Assembly: GCF_002954385.1 (NCBI RefSeq)
Contig: NZ_MQVY01000001.1
Location: forward strand, 844,892 to 908,891
Direction of reading: 5' to 3'
DNA: 64,000 bases
Origin: Tenacibaculum sp. SG-28
Lineage (GTDB): Bacteria > Bacteroidota > Bacteroidia > Flavobacteriales > Flavobacteriaceae
Of the stretch, positions 28,753 to 35,618 are shown one piece after another. A program made the position numbers and the translations under genes. The notes below the pieces were generated by a model that saw nothing but the letters and a program-made list of their open reading frames with translations, did no database searches and had not been told where the DNA came from. The number at the start of each line of letters is the position of its first letter. Within the stretch, counting starts at the first letter, position 1.

Positions 28753-29299
28753 GTTCCAACTGGTTTAATTTAGTATATTTTTTTTGTAACCATTTTCTTG
28801 CCTTAAACAACTGAGACTTAGACGTGCTCTCTGAAATTTGTAGTCTTTTAGCTATTTCAGCATGTTTATACCCTTCTATAGCATATAAATTAAAAACTAA
28901 TTTATATCCATCAGGTAGGGTATCAATCAGAGCTTGGATATCTGCAACGTGTGTGTTCTCCATATTGTAAGTTGCTAATTCTCCAAAAGCATAATCGTCA
29001 TCGGTAAACTCAAACACTACCTTTTTTCTCAGGTAGGTTAAACAAGTATTTACCATAATTCTACGAATCCATCCTTCAAAACTTCCTGTTCTTCGAAAGG
29101 TATGCAGATTTAGAAATACTTTTAAAAATCCAGCGGACATCATGTCCTCTGCATGAAAATCATCCTTTACATATTGCCTACAAACTCCCAGCATTTTTGG
29201 AGAATACAAATCAAAAATTTCTCTTTGAGCCTCTCTGTCCTGCTGCATCGATTTATCTATTAATTTTAAAAGATGGTTATGTAGTTCTATTACTTTCAA
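28739..29299 (-). CDS. ECF-type RNA polymerase sigma-70 factor
   Basis: The 186-residue protein has region 2 (QREIFDLYSPKMLGVCRQYV ... DDFHAEDMMSAGFLKVFLNL and GSFEGWIRRIMVNTCLTYLRK) and region 4 (LIDTLPDGYKLVFNLYAIEGY, then AEIAKRLQISESTSKSQLFKAR). These direct core polymerase to alternative promoters. The start is a TTG at 29299, since no in-frame ATG lies upstream; an ATG at about residue 18 is the alternative. A 12-bp palindrome lies about 65-100 bases upstream and may act in its regulation. It heads a three-gene unit. Confidence 0.9.
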   Translation of the reverse strand: MKVIELHNHLLKLIDKSMQQDREAQREIFDLYSPKMLGVCRQYVKDDFHAEDMMSAGFLKVFLNLHTFRRTGSFEGWIRRIMVNTCLTYLRKKVVFEFTDDDYAFGELATYNMENTHVADIQALIDTLPDGYKLVFNLYAIEGYKHAEIAKRLQISESTSKSQLFKARKWLQKKYTKLNQLEHEGR

Positions 29300-29612
29300 T
29301 CTATCCTTTATTAAGGTTGTTCAAATATATAGACTAATTCATCACTAAAATGGTTGCCTACCATAAAAAAACTTTACAATAAATCTTATTGTAAAGTCTT
29401 TCCTAAAATTAAAATATGTAATACGGGGGGTATTATATGACTTAAAAATAACTAATTGCCATAAAAAAAAGCATAGGAAAAGCACTGAAATATAAAAAAA
29501 ATCATCCTTTAGTTTTCTATAACCACATATTTAAACACATTTAAATAATACTTTACTTACCCTTTTTATCTTGTGAATTATTGTTCGATATTTGTCATCA
29601 TAAATTCAAAAT
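29300..29612. other. Divergent intergenic region between the sigma operon and the lipid A acyltransferase
   Basis: This 313-base AT-rich gap holds no credible open frame or RNA gene. The notable elements are the 12-bp hairpin at 29371-29397 and an imperfect -7 box GATATTTG at 29587-29594 for the plus-strand acyltransferase. A G6 run at 29424-29429 stands out in otherwise AT-rich sequence. Nothing else is recognisable. Confidence 0.6.
29364..29397 (-). promoter_or_regulatory. 12-bp perfect inverted repeat with T tract upstream of the ECF sigma gene
   Basis: ACTTTACAATAA (29371-29382) and its exact complement (29386-29397) flank a 3-base loop. On the minus strand the hairpin is followed by seven T, which gives it the form of an intrinsic terminator or attenuator. 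Because no minus-strand gene lies upstream of it within the gap, it could be an attenuator in the sigma operon leader, a terminator for antisense transcripts, or a palindromic operator. Confidence 0.55.
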
Positions 29613-30539
29613 ATGCATTTTATATCCTACTATCTTGTATTTCCATTGGTGTGGCTTATTTCAAGACTACCGATGAAAATTTTATATTTAATTTCAGACC
29701 TTTTATTTCTAATTGTGTATTATGGAATTGGATATCGTAAAAAAACCGTTTTAAGCAATCTCAAATTGGCCTTTCCGGAAAAAGAGGATAGGGAAATTAA
29801 AAAAATAGCCAAAGAATTTTTCAAACATTTTACAGATTTATTAATAGAAAGTGTTAAAACTTTTTCTATTAGTGAAAAAGAGATATTAAAAAGATACCAG
29901 TATAAAAATCCTGAAGTGGTTAATGCCCTTGCAGAAAAGGGAAGAAGTATAGTTTTAGTTGGAGCACATCAAGCAAATTGGGAGTGGTCCTTTAATTTGT
30001 CATTCGTCTTAAATATTGATGTTTACGGGGCGTATACGAAACTTCAAAATCCTTATTTTGAAAATAAAATTAAGCAAGTAAGAACAAAGTTTGGAGTTAA
30101 AGGTGTGAAAACATCCGAAACAGTTAAGAAAATTCACACAAACCATCAAAATAACAAACAGGCCTTGTATCTACTACTAAGCGATCAATCTCCGATGTTA
30201 CATAAAACGCATTATTGGAGTGAATTTATGGGAGTAAATGTTCCAATACATACCGGTGCTGAAATGCTAGCAAAAAAATATGATTTTTCGGTTGTCAACT
30301 ATACGACAAAAAAAATTAAAAGAGGATATTACGAAACAGAATTTACACTTCTTTGTGAGGAACCTAAAGAAATTGAAAATTACGATATAACAGACCAATA
30401 CTTAGCAATAACCGAGAGAGCAATACGGGAACAACCAAGTTTCTATTTGTGGTCGCATAAGCGTTTTAAGCATGCCAATAAGTATCGAGAATGGTTAGAA
30501 AAAAATAGTAAAAAAAATAGTAAAAAAAAGCCGCGTTAA
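29613..30539 (+). CDS. Lipid A late acyltransferase (LpxL/HtrB family)
   Basis: The 308-residue membrane-associated enzyme should add a secondary acyl chain to lipid A. It has an N-terminal hydrophobic anchor (FPLVWLISRLPMKILYLIS), the catalytic HQANWE (HX4E) motif near residue 117, LLLSDQSP, and the late YLWSHKRFKH block, all typical of LpxL/LpxM. It ends in a lysine-rich tail (KNSKKNSKKKPR) produced by A-rich repeats. Its last codons double as the terminator of the convergent gene. It is a stand-alone gene away from the lpx block. Confidence 0.88.
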   Translation: MHFISYYLVFPLVWLISRLPMKILYLISDLLFLIVYYGIGYRKKTVLSNLKLAFPEKEDREIKKIAKEFFKHFTDLLIESVKTFSISEKEILKRYQYKNPEVVNALAEKGRSIVLVGAHQANWEWSFNLSFVLNIDVYGAYTKLQNPYFENKIKQVRTKFGVKGVKTSETVKKIHTNHQNNKQALYLLLSDQSPMLHKTHYWSEFMGVNVPIHTGAEMLAKKYDFSVVNYTTKKIKRGYYETEFTLLCEEPKEIENYDITDQYLAITERAIREQPSFYLWSHKRFKHANKYREWLEKNSKKNSKKKPR

Positions 30540-30546
30540 ACGCGAC
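30522..30546 (-). terminator. Terminator for the beta-barrel gene, embedded in the acyltransferase coding end
   Basis: On the minus strand GTCGCG-TTTAA-CGCGGC forms a 6-bp GC-rich stem (one G-U pair) followed by eight T. The stop codon of the plus-strand acyltransferase lies in the loop, so the terminator overlaps coding sequence of the convergent gene. Confidence 0.75.
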
Positions 30547-30559
30547 TTGTATTGTTTGT

Positions 30560-31177
30560 TTAGAACCTGTAAGATAGACCTACTATAATTTGATTAATTC
30601 TAGTATCAAAATCTACAGAAGTTCCATTATTAATAAAAGAAGACTCAACATCTGAAAAAGCTCTTTCCCAACGGACGTCCAAACCAAGCTTACCTAATTC
30701 AACTCCTCCACCTAACTGAAGACCTACTGTTAAACCGTCAGCTTCTGTTTTAATATCGTCAAAATTATTAATTTCTAAATCTCCATCAATTATATACTGA
30801 AAAGAAGGACCTCCAAAAATATGAGCAATACCTAATATTTTCTTTCCTAATAACACAGGGATGTCGATAGTTTGAAAATTGTAAGAAGCACTTGTATTAG
30901 ATCCCTCTAATTGAAAGCTTGTATAGTCTGTCTTAAGTGAAGTATATATTAATTCGGGTCTTATGTACAATCCTACTATAGGAAGCTTAAAACGGGTCCA
31001 AACTCCAAAATGATATCCGGTTTTACTTTTAGCACCATCTGCAATATCTTCTGTTACATATTGAAAAGAATCCGAATTATAATTTAATCCTCCTTTTACA
31101 CCAAAATGAATTTGTGCTTGTGTTGTCTGAAAAGCTGCTATCGAAAAAAGTACAGCAATAAATAATAGTTTCTTCAT
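30560..31177 (-). CDS. Outer-membrane beta-barrel protein (porin/PorT-like family)
   Basis: The 205-residue protein has a signal peptide (LLFIAVLFSIAAFQTTQAQ) followed at once by HFGVKGGLNYNSD, the classic first strand of the small Bacteroidota 'PorT/outer membrane beta-barrel' family. Alternating strands follow (YIRPELIYTS, IDIPVLLGKKI, LGLDVRWERAFSD), and it ends in an aromatic residue (IIVGLSYRF) as BAM substrates do. The specific role is unknown. It is a single gene between the transketolase half and the acyltransferase. Confidence 0.85.
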   Translation of the reverse strand: MKKLLFIAVLFSIAAFQTTQAQIHFGVKGGLNYNSDSFQYVTEDIADGAKSKTGYHFGVWTRFKLPIVGLYIRPELIYTSLKTDYTSFQLEGSNTSASYNFQTIDIPVLLGKKILGIAHIFGGPSFQYIIDGDLEINNFDDIKTEADGLTVGLQLGGGVELGKLGLDVRWERAFSDVESSFINNGTSVDFDTRINQIIVGLSYRF

Positions 31178-31227
31178 TTTTATTAATTTAAATTTAGTTT
31201 GTCTCTAAAAAAGATAGGTAAATATAG

Positions 31228-32178
31228 TTACTTTCTTTTAATTACCTTTTCCACAGCTGCAATAATAGCTTTATCATCTAAACCGTACTTAGCCATCAAT
31301 TCAGCAGGAGTAGCGGATTCTCCAAAAGTGTCATTTACAGCTACAAATTCTTGAGGTGTTGGGTTATTCGTTGCTAAACAACGTGCAACACTCTCTCCTA
31401 GCCCACCGTATTTGTTATGTTCTTCCGCTGTAACGATACAACCTGTTTTTGCAACAGATTTCAAAATAATTTCTTCATCTAAAGGCTTGATGGTGTGAAT
31501 ATTAATTACTTCAGCACTAATTCCTTTATCCTCTAATTGTTCTGCTGCCTGTAATGCTTCCCAAACCAAATGTCCTGTAGCAACAATGGTAACATCGGTT
31601 CCCTCTGTAAGCTGTATTCCTTTTCCAACCTCAAAAGGTTGGTCATTCATAAAAACAGGAACTTTAGGCCTACCAAAACGCAAATATACTGGGCCATGGT
31701 GTTGTGCAATAGCTAACGTAGCTGCCTTGGTTTGGCTATAATCACAAGTATTGATTACAGTCATTCCTGGTAACATTTTCATCAATCCAATATCTTCAAG
31801 GATTTGATGAGTTGCGCCATCTTCACCTAGAGTAATTCCTGCATGTGAGGCACAAATTTTCACATTTTTGTCGGAATATGCGATAGATTGACGAATTTGA
31901 TCATATACACGTCCTGTTGAAAAATTAGCAAAAGTACCCGTGAAAGGTATTTTATTACCAATTGTTAATCCTGCTGCTATTCCCATCATATTAGCCTCTG
32001 CAATCCCAACCTGATAAAATCGCTCGGGATGATTTTTCGCGAACTCATTCATTTTTAAAGACCCTGTTAGGTCTGCACATAAAGCAACAACATCAGGATT
32101 TGTTTTTCCCAACTCGGTTAACCCATCTCCAAAACCGGAACGAGTATCTTTTTTTTCAGTGTATGTATATTTCTTCAT
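31228..32178 (-). CDS. Transketolase C-terminal subunit
   Basis: The 316-residue protein is the pyrimidine-binding and C-terminal half of a split transketolase. It starts SGFGDGLTELGKTNPDVVAL, has the cofactor-activating Glu in VGIAEANMMGIAAGLT, then ITLGEDGATHQ and VTAEEHNKYGGLGE. Split transketolases need an N-terminal partner that binds the diphosphate of thiamine diphosphate, often encoded just upstream. Here the neighbour upstream is maf, and this gene has its own -7 box, so the partner must be elsewhere. The pentose phosphate pathway is the likely role; a DXP-synthase-like role is less likely. Confidence 0.9.
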   Translation of the reverse strand: MKKYTYTEKKDTRSGFGDGLTELGKTNPDVVALCADLTGSLKMNEFAKNHPERFYQVGIAEANMMGIAAGLTIGNKIPFTGTFANFSTGRVYDQIRQSIAYSDKNVKICASHAGITLGEDGATHQILEDIGLMKMLPGMTVINTCDYSQTKAATLAIAQHHGPVYLRFGRPKVPVFMNDQPFEVGKGIQLTEGTDVTIVATGHLVWEALQAAEQLEDKGISAEVINIHTIKPLDEEIILKSVAKTGCIVTAEEHNKYGGLGESVARCLATNNPTPQEFVAVNDTFGESATPAELMAKYGLDDKAIIAAVEKVIKRK

Positions 32179-32201
32179 TAGTATGTGTTGTAAATATGGG
32201 T

Positions 32202-32209
32202 CAAAAATA
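32202..32209 (-). promoter_or_regulatory. -7 box (TATTTTTG) for the transketolase half
   Basis: The match lies 23 bases before the ATG at 32178 in the gap behind maf, so this gene can be transcribed separately from maf. Confidence 0.5.
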
Positions 32210-32230
32210 GTTTTTTAAAAATTATTTAAG

Positions 32231-32803
32231 TTATAAATTTTGTAATTCTTTATAAAGTTTGTGAACGGGTAACCCCATAACGGTAAAATAACTACCTTCA
32301 ATTTTAGTTATTCCAATTTTTCCAATCCATTCCTGAATGCCATAAGACCCTGCCTTATCAAATGGTTTAAAAGTAGTAACATAATATTCCATCTCCTGTT
32401 TTGACAACTTCTTAAAATAAACAGTTACGGTATCGTGAAATATTTTTTTGAAATCACTTCCTGTTAAGCATACAGAGGTAATTACCTTATGCGAAGTGCC
32501 GGATAACATACAAAGCATGTCTATTGCATCCTCATAAGACTTGGGCTTTCCTAATGCCTGATCATTCACCCATACAATAGTATCGGAGGTAATTACGATT
32601 TCATTTTTACGCAAAGTATTTTCGAAAGGCTTGGATTTTAAATCGGAAAGATAATCGGTGATTTGATGCCCTTTAAGGGCATCAGGATACACTTCCTCTA
32701 CCTCTTTTATCTCTAGGGTAAAATCTAAACCAAGATCTTTTAATAGTTGTTGTCTTCTAGGAGAACTAGATGCCAATATGAATTTATACGAACTAAACCA
32801 CAT
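32231..32803 (-). CDS. maf: Maf family nucleotide pyrophosphatase
   Basis: Maf proteins hydrolyse non-canonical or modified nucleoside triphosphates. The 190-residue protein has the signature ILASSSPRRQQLLKDLGLDF at the N-terminus, VITSDTIVW (catalytic Asp region), and the late FKPFDKAGSYGIQEW. The YhdE/Maf subgroup cannot be assigned from motifs alone. Its start overlaps the end of the UbiA-like gene by 11 bases, which makes smpB, ubiA-like and maf a coupled unit. Confidence 0.93.
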   Translation of the reverse strand: MWFSSYKFILASSSPRRQQLLKDLGLDFTLEIKEVEEVYPDALKGHQITDYLSDLKSKPFENTLRKNEIVITSDTIVWVNDQALGKPKSYEDAIDMLCMLSGTSHKVITSVCLTGSDFKKIFHDTVTVYFKKLSKQEMEYYVTTFKPFDKAGSYGIQEWIGKIGITKIEGSYFTVMGLPVHKLYKELQNL

Positions 32804-33689
32804 TTTTAAAGTAATAAGCTATTATTGGAACACTAAATATTGCTAAAGCATAGGCTACATACGATTTTTTCAAAAGTTTTTGGTAGTCACTGTTTGAATT
32901 AGCGGCTAAGAGATGATATATAAAATAGAGCTCCGGCAAAATACCGGTTAAGAAAACAGTCGTAAATATATATTTATTAGAACTAAAAAGTATCGCTAAC
33001 GATAGAACGGCTAGACATCCTATAATAGATATAAAAAAAATAATTGATTTTACTCTTTTTCTTCCAAATAGTATTGGGATGGTTTTATGATTTAAACGAT
33101 AATCTTTATCAATATTAATTATATCCATTAGCAAGGAATTGACAATAGTCGCAATAAATCCAATAGAGACATAAAATACCACGAGTAACTGTATTTTAAA
33201 AAACAAATTCCATTCCGACTCATTTAAACCGACTGGAGTATCCATCCACCATACCGTTAAAAAACAAAAAGCTTTTATGAATGAGGTTATCATATTCGTG
33301 GATAACGATTTTTTACCTCCAAAAAAATAAAAGTATATGAACAAAAAAAATACCAATGCAATACCGATAAAACTATAATAAGCTCTATCAACTACGAAAG
33401 AAACCAATACCCAGAGCGTTAAACCAAAAAATATCGAAAAATACGCCGTTTTTCGTAATTTTTGCCAGGGATATTCTTTTCCCCTATTTTCATGACTTAC
33501 TGAAAATTTTATTGTGTTCATTCCCGCCAGAATAAGTACGACAGAAATTGTAAGTATAAAAAAATTAGGAAAGGAAAAAATGGTCTCAAAACCTTGGTAA
33601 TAGAGCAAACATGTTTTTAGCAAAAATTGAATTGCGATAAAATAGAGTAAATTTTTCCATTTAATTATGTCTAAAAACATAAACCGCAT
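32793..33689 (-). CDS. UbiA-like membrane prenyltransferase homologue with divergent first Asp motif
   Basis: The 298-residue protein has about eight hydrophobic segments, like UbiA-family prenyltransferases; its closest Flavobacterial relatives carry the label geranylgeranylglycerol-phosphate geranylgeranyltransferase. The second acidic motif is kept (MDIINIDKDYRLNHKTIP). The first motif, normally NDxxDxxxD after an AG segment, is replaced by AGMNTIKFSVSHENRGKE, which lacks the metal-binding aspartates. Activity may therefore be altered or lost. It overlaps smpB by one base (TAATG) and maf by 11 bases. Confidence 0.65.
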   Translation of the reverse strand: MRFMFLDIIKWKNLLYFIAIQFLLKTCLLYYQGFETIFSFPNFFILTISVVLILAGMNTIKFSVSHENRGKEYPWQKLRKTAYFSIFFGLTLWVLVSFVVDRAYYSFIGIALVFFLFIYFYFFGGKKSLSTNMITSFIKAFCFLTVWWMDTPVGLNESEWNLFFKIQLLVVFYVSIGFIATIVNSLLMDIINIDKDYRLNHKTIPILFGRKRVKSIIFFISIIGCLAVLSLAILFSSNKYIFTTVFLTGILPELYFIYHLLAANSNSDYQKLLKKSYVAYALAIFSVPIIAYYFKNVV

Positions 33690-34147
33690 TAGTTAAAATT
33701 CTTTTTAATTCTAGCTAAATTCTTTTGATTGTCTCGATCTTTCATCGTTTGTCTTTTATCGTGTAATTTTTTACCCTTTGCTAGGGCAATTTCTAGTTTA
33801 GCCCATCCATTAGCATTTATAAAAAGTTTTAGAGGCACTATAGAGTTCCCCTTAACATCTACCTCTTTAGCGAGTTTTTTCAGCTCTCGTTTTTGCAATA
33901 GTAGTCTGCGTTCACTTTTAGGCTTGTGGTTGAAATGATTTCCATATATGTATTCCTCAATATACATATTCACTACAAAAAGTTCTCCTTTATCATTAAA
34001 TTCACAAAAACTCTCTGTTATCCTAGCTTTACTTTGTCTAATGGATTTAATTTCAGTACCTGTAAGTTGTATGCCTGCAGTATACTTATCTAGTATCTCG
34101 TATTCGAAACGAGCTTTTTTATTTTGTATGTTGATGTTTTTCTGCAT
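33689..34147 (-). CDS. smpB: SsrA-binding protein SmpB
   Basis: SmpB brings tmRNA to stalled ribosomes. The protein of about 152 residues has the OB-fold signature FEYEILDKYTAGIQLTGTEI, the MYIEEYIYGNHFNH region and the conserved basic tail KGKKLHDKRQTMKDRD. The start at 34147 (MQKNINIQNKK) is preferred over 34159, since the -7 box at 34157-34164 covers the latter. The tmRNA gene ssrA is not next to it. Its stop overlaps the next start by one base. Confidence 0.95.
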   Translation of the reverse strand: MQKNINIQNKKARFEYEILDKYTAGIQLTGTEIKSIRQSKARITESFCEFNDKGELFVVNMYIEEYIYGNHFNHKPKSERRLLLQKRELKKLAKEVDVKGNSIVPLKLFINANGWAKLEIALAKGKKLHDKRQTMKDRDNQKNLARIKKNFN

Positions 34148-34156
34148 ATTGATTTG

Positions 34157-34164
34157 CAAATATA
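34157..34164 (-). promoter_or_regulatory. -7 box (TATATTTG) for smpB-ubiA-maf
   Basis: The perfect TAnnTTTG match ends 9 bases before the ATG at 34147 and overlaps the longer open frame's start. No clear -33 TTG. Confidence 0.5.
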
Positions 34165-34233
34165 TTATAAAAAATAAGTCTTTAACAGTAAAAACTTAAT
34201 GCTTTAATGCTAACGGAAATTTACGGAATGTTT

Positions 34234-34270
34234 AGAAAAAAATAGACCCTGTATCAGTACAGAGTCTATT
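34234..34270 (-). terminator. Terminator after the alpha-oxoamine synthase gene
   Basis: On the minus strand AATAGACTCTGTA and its complement, with one mismatch, enclose a CTGA loop and are followed by a T7 run, about 25 bases after the stop at 34295. Confidence 0.8.
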
Positions 34271-34294
34271 GGATATTTATAAGAAAACTAAAGG

Positions 34295-35547
34295 CTATTG
34301 CGTCATTAGTAGTTCTGCTGCTTTTTTGTAGGTTCCATTCTCAAGCTTCTCTCGAATTGCAGTAAAAGCTTCAATTGTTTCCTTTACATCTTCGATAGTA
34401 TGTCTTGCAGTTGGAATCAATCGCAAAATTATTAAACCTTTAGGAATAACGGGATACACAACAATAGAACAAAACACACCATAGCTCTCTCGTAAATCAT
34501 GTACCATTGCCATAGCCTCTGGAATTTCTCCTTTTAGGTACACAGGTGTTATACATGTCTGGGTAGTTCCCAAATCGAATCCAGCATTTCTCAATCCGGA
34601 TTGCAATGCATTGGTTACCTCCCATAATTTGTCTTTTAACTCTGGCATTTTGCGAATCATATCCAGGCGTTTTAATGCCCCCTTAACCATTGGCATTGGT
34701 AATGATTTCGCAAACATTTGTGAACGCATGTTGTATTTAAGATATTGAATAATATCTTTATCTCCTGCAAAGAAAGCACCAATTCCTGCCATTGATTTTG
34801 CAAATGTTGCAAAATAAACGTCAATTTCGTCTTGAACTCCTTGTTCATATCCTGTACACGTCCGCCTTCACCAAGTGTTCCGAATCCATGGGCATCATCT
34901 ACTAACAATCTGAAATTGTATTTCTTTTTTAAAGCAACGATTTCTGCAATTCTTCCTTGTTCGCCTCGCATTCCAAATACTCCTTCAGAGACCAATAAGA
35001 TACCTCCTCCAGTTTTTTCAGCCATTTTAGTGGCTCTCATGAGATTTTTTTCACAACTCTCGATATCGTTGTGGCGATATACAAAGCGTTTTCCTGCATG
35101 CAAACGCACACCGTCTATAATACAGGCATGTGTATCTACATCGTATACAATTATATCATCTTTAGATACCAAGGCATCAATAGCAGATACCATCCCTTGG
35201 TAACCAAAATTCACAAGATAAGAAGCTTCCTTACCTACAAATTCGGCACATTCTTCTTCTAATTGTTCGTGATAATTCGTGTGACCAGACATCATACGAG
35301 CCCCCATTGGATAAGCCATTCCGTGTTCAGATGCTGAATCACCATCTATTTTCAAAACCTCTGGATGGTTTGCTAACCCTAAATAATCATTGATACTCCA
35401 AGTAATAACTTTCTTTCCATTGAAAGACATACGATTAGAAATTGGCCCTTCTAACTTAGGAAAAACATAATATCCTTCGGCTTTATCTGCCCATTTTCCT
35501 AAAGGTCCTTTATCTCCTTTGATTCTTTCAAATAAATCTTTTACCAT
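34295..35547 (-). CDS. Alpha-oxoamine synthase (KBL/SPT-type PLP enzyme; frameshift in sequence)
   Basis: The restored protein is about 417 residues. PLP-fold motifs: YLGLANHPEV, MGARMMSGHTNYHEQLE, VDDAHGFGTLGEGG and, after the break, YFATFAKSMAG with the Schiff-base Lys. The enzymes of this family condense an amino acid with acyl-CoA. In this lineage the reaction could be sphingolipid or sulfonolipid base synthesis (serine or cysteate acyltransferase) or 2-amino-3-ketobutyrate ligase; motifs do not decide. One base is missing at 34843-34846; adding it yields QGVQDEIDVYFAT. The start at 35547 is preferred because the -7 box overlaps the longer frame. Single gene with promoter and terminator. 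Confidence 0.85.
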
Positions 35548-35571
35548 GTTTACTTTTTGTTTTTGAATGTG

Positions 35572-35601
35572 CAAAATTAAGTTTTTTTATAACGATATCA
35601 A
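35572..35601 (-). promoter_or_regulatory. Complete promoter (TTG-N19-TAATTTTG) for the alpha-oxoamine synthase
   Basis: On the minus strand TTG (35599-35601) and TAATTTTG (35572-35579) are 19 bases apart, the ideal spacing. The leader to the ATG at 35547 is about 24 bases. Confidence 0.75.
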
Positions 35602-35618
35602 AACCCAATAATATAGCA

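Noticed and set aside
30499..30529. Short tandem repeat of A-runs with TAGT, CRISPR-like at first glance
   Set aside because: Only two imperfect copies, in frame in the acyltransferase tail; no spacers or cas genes.
35545..35580. Longer start at 35574 for the alpha-oxoamine synthase
   Set aside because: That start overlaps the -7 box of a complete promoter at 35572-35601; the ATG at 35547 agrees with the family N-terminus.
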